Origin: a bacterium
Lineage (GTDB): Bacteria > UBA10199 > 2-02-FULL-44-16 > JAAZCA01
Length of the DNA stretch: 64,000 nt
Assembly (NCBI GenBank): GCA_041648665.1
Contig: JBAZOP010000001.1
Span: forward strand, 116,707-180,706
Direction: 5' to 3'
How positions within the stretch are numbered: the stretch's first letter is position 1; the number at the start of each line of letters is the position of its first letter. Position numbers and translations under genes: made by a program. Shown here one piece after another: positions 42,515-56,000 of the stretch. Below the pieces are notes generated by a model. The model did not search any database, was not told the DNA's origin, and worked only from the letters and a program-made list of their open reading frames with translations.

Positions 42515-44857
42515 TCACGTCCCGGTGCGGAGCATCATTCCAGCCGACATCATGGGCATGGAAGCGGTCGCGGGTATCATAGGCCTGAAGGGATTTGTGA
42601 ACGCTGGATTGACCTCAGCCAGGCCCGAGTCCCTGTACATCTGCGCGCCGGTGGCCAGTGGAGCTGGAACCGGGCGCTCCTCGTGCCTGTCGAGGAAGTG
42701 TACTCGATCGCGTTCGATGCCGATCCCGCGGGCATGTTCCACTATGTCCTCGTCGAACTCAGCGAGCCCTGCAAAGCCGCCCGCGGTGTAGGCCCTCTCC
42801 ACCAGCAGATGCTCCCTGCCCTCTTCGTCGCGCGTCACCTCCAGCATACGCCTGGCCATTATCTCGCCGTCCATTATGTGGTTCGCCAGCTTGAACTGGC
42901 CCCAGAGGAGCTTGTTGAGCGGCTGGCCGCTGCCATTCGTCGACTCTGCGTAGAGACTCGAGAGCCGCTGGCAGGTCTCGGTGGGGATCATGCCGTGAAA
43001 CGCGAGCCGATCGACCCTCCCGGAGATCTCGGTCGCCTCCGAGCGTTTGGCCAACCTCACACCTTTCATGAGACCTGTGCGTAGGTTCTTGAGGTCTATG
43101 CGCGAATTGGCGAAGAGATCGCCGTACGCCTCGCGGACTGCCTGATACTTGAGCTCCAGCGTCTCGTGCAGTCTGCCGATCTCCTCGACATCCGCCTCCC
43201 CGTGCCTGAGTTTCCCTGTCAGCACACGCAGCCTGTCCGGGAGTTCCTTGAATTCGCCATCCTTACCCGGCGTGGAGTTCACGTGTACTGCGAGCTGCTC
43301 CGCGGCCTGCTTCATCACGAGGGCCCTCGCCTCGCCGGCGTCGATTGCCCCGCTTCTTAACTCGCGGACGTTCTTCCACTCCCTGCTCCACAGGTCCACA
43401 AATTCAGCCGAGAACCCCAGCCGCTCGACCATCCGGTCGTACCTTTTCTGGTATCGAAGTTCGCCGTCCACTATTGGACTTGTCGCAAGCTCCCCCAACA
43501 GGTTTTTCAGAATTCTCCTCCCGTCGCCATTCATGAACGACGCTGACTGGGCAAAGAGGGACAGAAGACCCTTGCTTGACAGGAAGTTACGAACGGCCTG
43601 AACATGGCGCCACAGCTTCAGGGAATCTCCGCTCTTCCGCGCCTCGTCCATGAAGAGCAGCTCCAAAGCTCCTTTGCCCCCGATCACTGCGTACAAGAAA
43701 TCTATGAGCGTCTTCTCTACACCCGCCCTCAAAAGCGCGCGCGGATCGCCGGCAACGTCTCGGCGGAAACGATAGAATCCATTGCAGAGACGCGCAGGCA
43801 GCGAATCCAGCGCAGCCATGGCACGCAGCGTGCTCAATGTGTTGCGCACGGACTTCCATTTGCCCGGGTCGGTCGCCTCGAACACCCTGTTCAGCACCAT
43901 CATCTTGTCCGGAGTCAATTCGCGAAATGAGTCCAGGACGGTCATAATAGATTCGCGAAATCCGATGAAACCCGGTTGATTCGCAAAGCCGCGCAGGTTG
44001 CGCACAGCCTTTTCCGAGAACCCCATGATCCCATACTGGGCGATCCATGCGCCGGACTCAAAAGCGGCCTTGAAGAAACCGATGGAGGAGAGGTGATGAA
44101 AGGTTTCTTTGAAGACCTGGCCGAAGGCTTCCCTCAAAAAAGGTTCCGCCGGATACCTCGACAAGAAGCTATTGGCCTGAGAGGCGATGGGACCGTCTGC
44201 CCTGAATTTTCTGGCCAGCAATCCATATACTTCCGCCGCGGATTGAACCACCCTTAGCGTCCTTACATTCCGGCTTCCTACGCCAACCAGGATCTCAATA
44301 ACTGTTTCCGCGCCCTTATAGACCTCGGGTGAGCTGTCTGCGAATTTAGGAACGAGATGCGCATACGCACTCAGCGCATTCGCCAACACCTCTTCTCCCT
44401 CAGTCCACCTCATAATTTCGCGCAAGGCCGCTGCTTCGGCATAGACTTCGGCTGAGCCCTCTTTGAAATTGCGTACAAGATCTCCATAGCCAGCGACAAT
44501 CAAGCGCTCATCGAAGATGTTATTCAACTGCCCGGAATGTAATATCGATGCGCGCAAGCGCTCTGCACCCGCACGGAGTTCAGGCAGATTGTCTTTGAGA
44601 TTCGGCAACAGATCCCTGTAGTCAGAGGTCGCCAGGAAACGAATTTTGTTATCAGCGCTCTTCATGAGTTCGCGCAGCCGCGCGGCATGTATCGCACTGG
44701 CCGGCCCTGGAGGCGGACTGATCTCCTGCGCGAGAAGCGAATACCCGTCGATCGGTGCCTCATCGGTCGCAGGCGCATCGCGGTCGCGCGACTCGATCGC
44801 ACCCTGATCCGGATGCACGACCGGCTGCACTCCCACCTTTTTCACATCATCGGACAT
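42515..44857 (-). CDS. Large unknown protein with helical repeats and a Met-rich tail
   Basis: A 780-residue signal-less protein. Residues 1-55 are acidic and disordered (Asp, Pro, Ala). Residues 78-250 hold about four degenerate repeats of about 45 residues with the pattern Tyr-x-x-Leu-Val/Leu-x-Lys/Asn-Phe/Leu (DYRDLLPNL, GYGDLVRNF, AYAHLVPKF, VYGLLARKF), an alpha-solenoid-like region. The next 400 residues are helical. It ends in NPFRPMIPATASMPMMSAGMMLRTGT (26 residues, Met-rich), written here in parts: NPFRPMIPATA then SMPMMSAGMMLRTGT. Start chosen: ATG at 44857 preceded by GAGGGGTGGGG. Convergent with a small exported protein gene. Function unknown; scaffold-like by shape. Confidence 0.65.
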   Translation of the reverse strand: MSDDVKKVGVQPVVHPDQGAIESRDRDAPATDEAPIDGYSLLAQEISPPPGPASAIHAARLRELMKSADNKIRFLATSDYRDLLPNLKDNLPELRAGAERLRASILHSGQLNNIFDERLIVAGYGDLVRNFKEGSAEVYAEAAALREIMRWTEGEEVLANALSAYAHLVPKFADSSPEVYKGAETVIEILVGVGSRNVRTLRVVQSAAEVYGLLARKFRADGPIASQANSFLSRYPAEPFLREAFGQVFKETFHHLSSIGFFKAAFESGAWIAQYGIMGFSEKAVRNLRGFANQPGFIGFRESIMTVLDSFRELTPDKMMVLNRVFEATDPGKWKSVRNTLSTLRAMAALDSLPARLCNGFYRFRRDVAGDPRALLRAGVEKTLIDFLYAVIGGKGALELLFMDEARKSGDSLKLWRHVQAVRNFLSSKGLLSLFAQSASFMNGDGRRILKNLLGELATSPIVDGELRYQKRYDRMVERLGFSAEFVDLWSREWKNVRELRSGAIDAGEARALVMKQAAEQLAVHVNSTPGKDGEFKELPDRLRVLTGKLRHGEADVEEIGRLHETLELKYQAVREAYGDLFANSRIDLKNLRTGLMKGVRLAKRSEATEISGRVDRLAFHGMIPTETCQRLSSLYAESTNGSGQPLNKLLWGQFKLANHIMDGEIMARRMLEVTRDEEGREHLLVERAYTAGGFAGLAEFDEDIVEHARGIGIERDRVHFLDRHEERPVPAPLATGAQMYRDSGLAEVNPAFTNPFRPMIPATASMPMMSAGMMLRTGT

Positions 44858-45006
44858 CCCCACCCCTCGAGCGCCCGAACGGGCGCCGGAAATGGAATAC
44901 AGAAATATTATCGGCAGGATTCAGAGAAAGTTTCGGGGTATATCGAAGATATCTTTGAGGCTATATGTCTAATGATATCAGTTGCTTATAAGGTGACAGG
45001 GTCAAA

Positions 45007-45342
45007 TCATCGCATCAAGCCCCATAGCATCTTGCTGATGGCCTCAAGGCGCGATTTGAGGGCGCATGACTCAACAGGGCTTATGAGCCTGAACGCGCGC
45101 ATGAGATCAATGCAGGCTCCGACTTCGGCCGTGCTGGCGCGAGCAATCTTGAAGAAGCGGCGGCGTTCGGGCTGGGAGAACTTGGCGTTGCCCTCGGCGA
45201 TATTCAGGGTGATTGACGACACCGCGCGCCTGAGCTGATCGGCGAGATAGCCATAGCCTCGCGGCCACTTGGCAACCTCTTTGCTGAAGTCCTCTGCCAC
45301 TTCAACCGACTGCGTGTAGCAATTCAGCTTTTCGTGAAACAT
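45007..45342 (-). CDS. Four-helix-bundle protein, S23/23S rRNA intervening-sequence type (copy A)
   Basis: A 111-residue helical protein of the S23 family first met in the intervening sequences of 23S rRNA genes. Visible features: FHEKLNCYTQSVEVAED near the start, AKWPRGYGYLADQL at about 24-37, NIAEGNAKF at about 47-55 and ERRRFFKIARAS at about 59-70. It is clearly paralogous to the divergent gene at 45428 (same length, about half the residues the same by eye). Cationic S23-fold proteins bind nucleic acid; the Avd partner of diversity-generating retroelements has the same fold, but no reverse transcriptase is near. A palindrome lies between the two genes. Confidence 0.88.
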   Translation of the reverse strand: MFHEKLNCYTQSVEVAEDFSKEVAKWPRGYGYLADQLRRAVSSITLNIAEGNAKFSQPERRRFFKIARASTAEVGACIDLMRAFRLISPVESCALKSRLEAISKMLWGLMR

Positions 45343-45357
45343 TTTTACCTCCCTTGA

Positions 45358-45411
45358 GTTGGTTTTTTGCGTTGCCCTCCACCCTTTTGAGAGGGCAACG
45401 AAAAAACCAAC
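45358..45411. repeat. Long palindrome between the two S23-type genes
   Basis: GTTGGTTTTTTGCGTTGCCCTC at 45358-45379 is repeated as its inverted copy at 45391-45411, differing only by one G. The 11-nt loop separates the arms. Since it lies between the start codons of two divergent paralogs, each arm has the same distance and sequence relation to its gene, so it may be a shared regulatory site, or a fossil of inverted duplication. Confidence 0.8.
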
Positions 45412-45427
45412 TTTCCAAGGAGGACTT

Positions 45428-45763
45428 ATGAATCACGAAAAGCTGGATTGCTTCAGGCAGTTGATGAGCTTGGCAGAGGACCTTGCAAAGAGGGTCGCCA
45501 AGTGGCCGCGAGGAAACGGGTTCCTGGCTGATCAGCTCAATCGGGCGATGACATCGGCCGTCTTAAACCTCGCCGAGGGCAACGGCAAACGTGCATACAA
45601 CCGCGAACGCCGTCGATTCTTTCAAATCGCGCTGGGCTCGCTTGCCGAAACCAGCGCAGCGCTCGATCTGGCACGCGCCTTCGGGCTCATGCCCGCAGCC
45701 CAGCAGGCCGCCCTCAAATCGCGCCTCAAGCTAGCCTACGTCAAGATCGGAGCTCTACCATGA
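45428..45763 (+). CDS. Four-helix-bundle protein, S23/23S rRNA intervening-sequence type (copy B)
   Basis: The 111-residue partner of copy A. It matches at NHEKLDCFRQ, AKWPRGNGFLADQLNRA (about 25-41), NLAEGNGKR and ERRRFFQIALGSLAE (about 60-74) and departs in the last 15 residues. The ATG at 45428 stands 4 nt behind AAGGAGG; the extension upstream of it overlaps the palindrome and is not used. The pair suggests duplication by an inverted event. Function unknown; S23-type proteins are small, positively charged, oligomeric and RNA/DNA-binding. Confidence 0.88.
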   Translation: MNHEKLDCFRQLMSLAEDLAKRVAKWPRGNGFLADQLNRAMTSAVLNLAEGNGKRAYNRERRRFFQIALGSLAETSAALDLARAFGLMPAAQQAALKSRLKLAYVKIGALP

Positions 45764-45838
45764 GCCCTGATCTCTCAGCTCAGATATCTCAATCTCTTCT
45801 CTCAATCTGGATCTGTAATCTGGGTTCGCAGTATTACT

Positions 45839-45900
45839 GCGATGATGAGGCGATGATACGGCGATGGGAATGCGATGATACTGCGATAATGAAGCGATTA
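45839..45900. repeat. 11-bp tandem repeat, 5.6 copies
   Basis: GCGATGATGAG, GCGATGATACG, GCGATGGGAAT, GCGATGATACT, GCGATAATGAA and GCGATTA follow one another without gaps. Each unit starts with GCGAT, so the motif is repeated at about one helical turn. It ends 1 bp before the stop codon of the rng gene on the other strand. Confidence 0.85.
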
Positions 45901-45901
45901 A

Positions 45902-47405
<1,504 letters not shown>

Positions 47406-47416
<11 letters not shown>

Positions 47417-49901
47417 CTTTAGATTCCTGTTGTTTCCACTCGACAGCCGTCTTTCTCACCGCAATCCGCCGCGCATCATCCTCCGATATCGCAAAGAGGC
47501 CCTGGAGGATCTCGGATATTTTGAGCGCCGGCCTGCGGTCGGAGACGTGGATGCCTAGCACGGATCTGTCGGACATCGCAAGCTCGTCCACGTATTCGGA
47601 TAGATCGACCTCGATCGACTTATCCTTGCGCACCCTGGAGAAGGGAAAGGGTTTATGCGACGCGATCGCCTCCACGGCCCTCTCCCAGCCGGCCGGAAGC
47701 CCCGCAAAATCGATCTCGTAGCGCATGCGCGCCACGGAATCGTCGATGGCCGGATGATCCCGCGGCATCAAGGCCGCATCGAGCACGACCATGCCGAGGG
47801 GCAATCTCCCCTGCATCAGATTCACGACCGCAAGCGGATCGATCTCTTCAAAGAGCTCCACGTCGGCGAACTCGACTGCGCTCTCCACGCCGACAGGGAT
47901 CGCTGGCCCTGCCGCAATGCGAACCCTGGGGTGAAAGCCCTGCGAGTAGGCCAGGGGGAGGCCGGAGGCGCGAAAGCCGCGCCGGAGTGCATCGAGCGCC
48001 TCGAGGTGCCCCAGAAACGCCGCGCGGCCGGTCTTGGAAAAACGAATGCGGTAGCGGAAAACCGTGGCTGGTGATTGGCCTTCCTGCCGGTCAGGCAGTT
48101 GACTGGTGACCGGCGTGTCAGAATGACATGCCGGGGCAAGCCGATTTACAAGGCCAATCTTCGGATCACATATGCCGCATGCAGAACATTTCCCAACTGC
48201 GCAGTCCTCAGTGGGAGCAAGGTCTTTCGCGCGTTGCCGCTCCCTCCACAGGAAATCGAGCGAAGGGCCCGCGCCCAGGCAGTCCCACGGAAACACGAAA
48301 CCGTCCGGCCGCGCCGCGAGATACGTCTCCGGGTCTATGCCGCATTCTGCGAACGCCTCGCGCCAGATGGAGATGTCAAAACACTCGTCCCACCCGTCGA
48401 AGCGGGCGCCTTTTTTGTACGCGAGCTCGATCACTCCTGCCAGCTCCGATCCCCCGCGGGAGAACACTCCCTCCAGAAAACTCATGTTCGCATTGTGCCA
48501 TCTGTATTCGAGGCCGGGCCCGCGGAGCGTCCTCTTCAGTCTGTTCTGGAGTTGCAGCGTCTCCTCTATCGATATCTGCCCCTCCCACTGAAACGGCGTG
48601 TGCGCCTTAGGCACGAACGTGGAGGTCGAGACGGTGACCGTGGGCCTCTTGTGCAACCTCCTGCCGATCGCGAGGCAGCGCCTGGCGATCTTCTCGATGC
48701 CCGCGACCTCGGCCTCGCCCTCGCCCGGGAGCCCCAGCATGAAGTAGAGCTTCACAGTGGAAAATCCGCCTGCGAAGACCTTCTCCACCGAGGCGAACAG
48801 GTCGTCGTCCGTGTTGCCCTTGTTGATGAACGCGCGCATCCGCTCGGTCGCCGCCTCGGGCGCCAGTGTGAAGCTCCCGGAGCGCGCCTCGCCCATGGCC
48901 GCGATCACGGGGGCGGTGAGTGACTCGACCCTCAGGCTCGGCAGCGTCGCGTTCACCCTGAGAGTGGAGGATCGCTGCACAGATTCGAGAGCCGGACCCA
49001 GCGCGAGCCAGTCGCCGACCGAGAGCGCGAGGAAGGAGAACTCCTCCTTGCCTGTGGAGGATATCGAGTCGCACGCGACGGAGGCGGCAAGAGCGGCGGA
49101 GCGCTGCCTCAGCGGCCTGTAGACGTAGCCTGCCTGGCAGAACCTGCAGCCGCGCGTGCAGCCGCGCGCGACCTCCACGGCCGCCCTCTCCTGCGTGGCG
49201 GCGAATGCCGCGATCGGATGCGCGGGAAACGGGCTCGTCTCGATGTCGTTGATCCTCGCCATGCCGACGCGCGCGCCCTCGCGATGGATCGAAGGGACAT
49301 AGACCCCGGGCAGCTCCGAAAGCCTCTGCAAGAGATCCTTTCTCGCAACACCCTTCCGCTTCGCATCGCGGACGATGAATCCCATCTCGACCGATCGCTC
49401 CTCGCCGTCCCCGATAACGATCGCGTCGAAGAAAGGGGCCACCGGCATGGGATTGAAGGCGCAGGGCCCGCCCGCGATCACGATTGGATCTCCCTCTGAT
49501 CTCTGTTCCGATCTGAGCGGTATTCGCGCCAAGTCGAGAATAGCGAGGACATTCGAATAAGTGAGCTCGTACCCAAGGCTCACCCCCACTATGTCGAACT
49601 CGTGGATGGGCCTTCGGCTTTCGAGCGAAAAGAGCGGGGCGTCCAGCTCCTTGAGCCCCCTTTCCATGTCGAGCCAGGGGGAAAAGGCGCGCTCGGCCAG
49701 CAACCCCTCCTGCACGTTCATCGCATGATAGAGGATGGCAAGCCCCAGGTGGCTCATGCCTATTTCGTAAGTATCCGGAAATACTAGGCAAATTCTGACT
49801 TCAGCATCCTCCCATCCCTTTGCGCACGAGCCCACCTCGCCTCCGACGTACCGGAAGGGCTTGGCCACAGATACAAGCAGATTGCGTATTTCCGAGCGCA
49901 C
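47406..49901 (-). CDS. Radical SAM protein of the TIGR03960/DUF2344 type
   Basis: An 831-residue enzyme. A B12-binding-like N-terminal domain (SVAKPFRYVGGE, VFPDTYEIGMSHLGL) leads to the radical SAM core with CTRGCRFCQAGYVYR near 260, then a C-terminal DUF2344 domain of about 200 residues (YRIRFSKTGRAAFLGHLE near 625). This is the fixed neighbour of RNase G in many bacteria; its chemistry is unknown. An in-frame extension runs another 66 codons upstream, but the family sequence begins near the GTG at 49901. This start lacks a clear ribosome-binding site. Confidence 0.87.
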
Positions 49902-50085
49902 GAGCGGGCTTCTAGCAGAAAGGACTCTGAAATGGCAACCTGCATTCAGGGGAAAACGCACGCCAGAGGCCGATTCGGCTTGATGACCACGCTCAAAAAA
50001 AGTTAGCAACTGCAGCCCGCTGCCTCCGATAACAATGGCCCCGGGGCAAATGCCCCTCACAGGGAACTGCTCAAAGGACTGCCGA

Positions 50086-53000
50086 ATGGTAAAGATCAAC
50101 GAGAGAGATGTCGGTATCAGTTCAAATCCGCCCCATTCTCAGGGCGACATTGGAACTCCGGTCAAGACAGGCCGCGACAGCCGCCCGCCGCAAGACAGCT
50201 ATGCCCCCGCGCCGCACAAGCCGAGGATCATAGGCTCCGGCCGTCTGCGCGGAAACGAAAGCATATTCGCGGCAGGAACGAAGAGCGATTACGGTCTGGA
50301 GGCGGTGTTCTATCTTGCCCGCCAATTAGGCGCCGACGATCCGCTCAACATGAGGGAAAGCGAGTCGAGGCAGATCATGACGACGGCCCTCAAGATCCTC
50401 CGCCAGGAAGCGCAGAAACACATGGAGGGATGGACCCCCGGCGACAAACTCATCGAAGAGGCACTGAAGCGCGGCTTCCGCGATTACCACGATCATTCTC
50501 CTTTCTCGGGGGAACTTTTTTTCCTCTTCGATCAATTCAGGGACATGGTGAATGACGAGGCCGAAGAGCTCGGCGTCATGGGCAAGAAAAAACCCAAGAA
50601 GACCGAAACCAGGGAACGGCAGGCAAGCCCGCAGATGACCGCAAGACGCCTGCTCAGGGCGATAGAGCTGGCCAAGGAGGCGCAGGAGCTGGCGTCGGAG
50701 ATCCCATCAAAGAGGGCGTACGATCTCGGCGTCGCAGCCTTCTCTGCAACAAAGGAACTGGGCAGCCTGGGCGCGGACGAGGAGTCCGTGGCAAAAGGGC
50801 TGAAGGGAAGGACAAAACTCGACGGCGCGCTCTCGGCTGCGCGGCGCATCGAAGAGGCGCACGAAGAGATATTCCAGATTTACCTGAAGTCGGTGCTCGA
50901 CGGCAAAGATGATCGCGCCGGTTCGATCATCTCCGAGCGATCCGCAGAGATAGAACAATGGTTCAGCGACAACCAGGGGCTCATCAGGGCCGGACGCGCA
51001 CAGGTCGAACAGGCGCTCGCGACCTACGTCTCATTCTGGCTCGCGGAACAGCGCGGAGAGTCGTTCGTGCGCTTCGGCTTTTCGAGCCGCGCGCTGAGAG
51101 CGGCGATTGCAGAGTTGCGCTCCTCCGCCAAAAACACAGAGGAGGCGAAGGAGACTGAGACGGCGCTCAAACGCCTCGTCTACGAGCTCGCCTGGAGCTC
51201 GCCCAGGGAGACGGGCGATTCAAGCGGCGCCCGGCAGACGGACTACGAATGGTTCAAGGGGTCGATGGGCAAGGCGATCCGCGAGTCGGCGCAGCGCTTC
51301 CGCGACTCAATCATAGACGGGACAGCCGAGGGCGCCCCTGCCTCCGACGAAGAGCGCAGGACCGCAGCCGACGCTTTCTACGGCCTCTTCGTGCAATACG
51401 CGATGTACGCAGCCGCGGCGCACCCGGGCAGGGAGCTCAGGGAGACGCTGACCGAGGAGGGGCTGGAGACTCAGATCACGAGGTCCATCTACCAGAACCC
51501 GGGGCTCGCCTCAGCGTTCGGGATGGGCGCGATCGAGATGCTGAGAAGCTTCTTCGCCAAAGACGTAAGCCCGAGACCTGTGCCGGAGATCGGGGAGCTG
51601 GTCCCCGCGACATTCGCGGCCGCAGCGAAGCCCGCGCAGGTGAGCAGCGCAGCGCCATTCGTCGAATATCGGGACAACGATTCGATGCGCGAGCTCATCC
51701 ACCGAATGCCCTTCCCGATCACAAAGGAGCTGGCGACCAGGTTCGCCAACGCCACCGGCTACCCGATCGAGAGGTTCATGGCGTGGGGATCCAGGAGAGC
51801 GCACTCCGGCGAGATGAGCGATGCGATGTGGACATTTCTCATCAACGCATCCTCGGACGAATCGAGGCTCAAGGACCTCCTGCGCTCCTATCCGCCAAAC
51901 CGCGAGGAGACAGACAATTGGAAGGATAAGATCTCAGCCCTGGTCACGTTCGAGGAGCTGGCCGCATTCGCGGCCAACAACAAACCCGCATACTCACACA
52001 AGTCGGATTGGGAGAAATATGCGGCCGACTGCGAACAGAGGGGCGCTATCGAGGAGATAACAGTCGAGCCCAGGACCAGGGTGGCGCTCAGGGCGGTGAT
52101 CCCCGCGCTCGCCTTTTTCAAGGACGAAGCCGCGAAATACGGAATGGCGGTGGACGTATGGGACTATCTCGCAGCCATCTACCCTGCCGCAAGGAGGATG
52201 AGAGGGTCCGCGCAGAACGGCGAGATAACCATAAAGGTCCCGTCTTTCATGGCTAGGACCGCGTTCCACAACTGGAGTCTGGAGAGCTGGGCGCGCAGGA
52301 TCAGCACCGAAAAGCTGGAGACCAACGTGCTCAAATCCACGCTCCAGAGGCACAGGGGCGGGCAGGTTGAGCAGGCCGAGCGCTGGAACATGCGCAAGTA
52401 CATCGAACCCATGGCCGGCGGGGATCCGGAGCAGATGAGGATGCTCACCGACTTCGGCGAGTTCCTCCGCTTCGTGCGGGTGCTCGACAGCGCAGGCCAG
52501 CTGATGGACCAGACCGGCGGCAGGCTGAGTTACGCGCCGGAACCTACGCAGAGCAGGTTCACCGCGCGCATAGAGGAGGACCTCTCCACCTACAGGACGA
52601 CGGACGAGCCCTACTTCCCGGACGACGAAAAGCTCTTCACCGAGGTGAAGAAGGAGCACTACAGGGCGGCGCTCGACGTCGTGGAAGAGTTCATACAGAA
52701 CCTCTCCCTCCTTCCGCGCAACACCACCATATTGAGGAGCGACGGGATCGAGGTCATGGTCGAGGACCTGAAGAGGGAGCTCAACTTCTACACGAAGAGG
52801 GAGAGCTACTATCGCTGGATACTTAGGGACAACTCCTCGTCGGCCTACAGGTCCGGAGAAGACAGGACCGAGATCCGAAGATTTTTCGGCGAGTTGAAGA
52901 GATGGTCTCGCAGCGTCGTCTACAACGCGAAAATCCAGGGCACCATCTTCACCGGACACGGGCCGACCCGCTTCGTCGCAGCCAGCAGGCTGGAGGGCCA

Positions 53001-56000
53001 CAGGGCAAGCTACGAAAGGAGCTCTCTGCCGGTGCTCTTCTTCGACGATCTGCTCGCCGCCAAAAAGACATACGGCTGGGACAAACAACGCATCGAGGAA
53101 TTGATCGTCATGCGCATCCTCGCGCATACGGCCGCATCATGGGGAGACATCTCCAAAGAGGAGATCGGAAATCGCCTCGCAATCGAGAGGGCGACGCAGG
53201 ATGTATGGCCCGGCGACATCGCTTCCCTGCCGAGGGCGATAGCCGACTACCTCCTCCTCGAAAGGCAGCCGCTGGGATACAAATTCGACGGGGCGGAGGC
53301 CGGGCTCAGGATCTTGAGGAGGGCCGGAGGCGAGCAGAGCATCCGCAGGCCGATCATCGCTGGGGCCTCCCCCTCCGCCTCCTGGAAGGACCAATGGAGT
53401 CAACAGGCGCTCGAGAGGGGGCTGTGCGCCAAGGCTTCGGAGATGGCCGCAGAAGCAATGTCCGGATACCTCGCAAAAGCGAGAAACCTCCACGAGTATT
53501 CGGGCGAAGCGCTCGAGGCCGAGGTGCGGAGCCGGCTCGCCGATTCCGGCTGGACGATGCCGGGCATGAGCTCCGAGGAGACCGCCGGCTATCTCATGAT
53601 CCACATCGGTCTGTTCCTGCCTTCCATCGGCGTAGCCAGCGAGATCGACAGGACAGACGGGGTAAACGGCGAAGACAGGCCGGAGATGGCCGCAGCCAGG
53701 GGCGTAGTGCATGAGTACATGGCGCCGTTCCCGCAGGTTGTGAGCCGGGGTCTCAAGGTCAGGACCAAGGTGCCGATCCTGGAGGAACGCCTGATGCAGC
53801 TGGCTAGCATCCGGTGCGCGGAGAGAGGGGAGTTGAAGCTGTCGCCTCAGAGGGTATTCATCGCAGCTAAGGCGATCATCGAGGAGTACAATTCGCACAC
53901 AGCCGAGCCTTCTCCGCTCGCCGCAATCAGCGACGCGAAGATCGAAAGTTCGGGGCTCGCCTCGCAGAGACTCGCCTCCCTCGCGAGCCGGCGCACGACA
54001 AAAACCGAGGTCAATCTAACGGCCGTGAGGCACGCATACTTCCGCCTGTACGACGATTTCATGAAGGGCCGGGCGATCGACGAACCGAGGATGATCGAAG
54101 CGCTCTCCGCATCGGCGCACGGAGCTGCGCCGACCGAGGATGAAGTCTCCCTCCTGTCGGACTTCCTGATACACCAGCAATCCACTATGATGGCGTGGCG
54201 CTCCCTGGTGAGGAACCCTCGGATCGGGCTGATGGCCTGGCTCAGGAGGAACTACTCCTTCGAGGACGCGCGGATCGACGTGGCCACATTCGAGGCGTTC
54301 GCGCTCAGATTCGCGGATTCGAGAATATCCACCTCCGCAGGCGCGAACCCTGCGGAGATCTCATCCGAGCTCGCCGCGCGGGCGCTGGCCTCGGACAACA
54401 CCGCGAAAAACCGGATGGCCGCTTTCATAAGATCGGCCTTCTCATCATGGATGGACGAGACCGCAGCACACATCGGGGAAGATCTGCGCCTGGTGGAAAT
54501 GGAGATCGAGAAGATAGCCAAGACCACGGCGGAGGTCCCGCAATCAGGCAGATCGCTGCTGGAGAAGGCGACGGCAAGTCTGGGCATGCCCGACACGGAA
54601 TCCGCCTTGGTGAACGAGGACAGGCTCTCTCTCCTGGATGAAGTCAGGGGAACCGCCGCCCGCAAAGAGACGCTGGCCAAGGTCTCGCAACGCCACAGGG
54701 CCTCGGCCGAAGAGAGGATAGAGGCGGAACGAAAGGCCAGGCACGAGAAGGAGCTGGCCGTTGCCGAGGAGTCGCTCGCCCATGCGACCGGCGCCGCGGC
54801 CGGCCTTGCCTGGCGCACTGCGGAGGTGATGTCGCGTTGGCGCTCCACGCCGCCCCTCGAGGATCAGAGCTACGAAGAACTCAATGCAATGGCGGACCGG
54901 ATAGAAAAGGAAGTGTCGAGACTGAGACCGATAGACGACGCATTCCTTCCCCTGGAGACGGCGATCAGGTCGGCAAGCGCGGTAATCGGAGGTTACGGCG
55001 CGGAGGAAGAGCACTCTGCAGCCGCGTTGTCGCTCCTCGAGACCGGCCGCGATCTGCTCGGCAGATCGACCTCTCTGCTGGCCGAGACGTTCGAAGGGGC
55101 TATAACGATCATGGACGGCATGGAAAGGGCGAGTAAGCTGGCCGAGGCAAGAAAAGCGAAGATCGAATCCGAACGGAATCTGGCCGAAGCGCTTTCGCAA
55201 GTTCAAGGAATCAACATCAAGATCGATTCATTGCTTACAGCGGCCGAAGGACTCGCCGAGCAGGCCGCCAAAGCGGAGGACGCGGCGAAGACGACCGCAT
55301 CCCGTCTGCAGGACGGAAGCGCCTCCGTCTTCTTCGAAGCAGCCCGTGAGTTTCCGGGCTTCAGGACATCATTAGAAAAGATGACCGCTGCGGCCAGCGA
55401 GATCGAGAAGGCGATCGTGGACGTGCTCGGCGGCGCCAAGGCCAATCCGCCGCGGATAATCGAAGCTCTCGACGCGCTTGAAGAGGCTGCCCTCTCGTAT
55501 GACGGAGTCGACGATCCCGCGATTGAGGCGGCCACAAACTCGCTCTCCGAGTCGGCGGAGCAGGCGCTGCGTTCGCTGGAGTCCATACGGCCGCTCGCCG
55601 CGCGCATGGAGAAGACGGGCGCAAGCCTCGAAGCGAAGCTCATCGAAGCTGAATCGCGGCTGACCGCGGCAATGCATGCGGTCATGCCCGAGCCGATGGA
55701 GCCCGAGAAACAGCCGGAGGACGCCCCCTCCTACACATTCAAGAACAACGAGGCGCTCAAGTCGGACCCGTTCAGGAAGCAGGGAACGCTGATCAGGGAG
55801 CTGGCCCACAGCGGCATGGTTCTCTCATGGGGCAATGCTTCATACCTCCTCCATAAGAGGGACGCGGGCAACGTCGGAGGGTGGCTGCACGGAGCGCGCC
55901 GCACCTCCCTCGCGGTTCCCGACGCATTCGGCAACGAGATCAAGCTGGAGCGCGGCGCCATAGGCGCCAGGCTCTTCAAGACGAGCGATCTCGCGGACGA

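Noticed and set aside
45007..45763. Diversity-generating retroelement
   Set aside because: The S23-type genes share a fold with the Avd accessory protein, but no reverse transcriptase, template repeat or variable repeat is present nearby.
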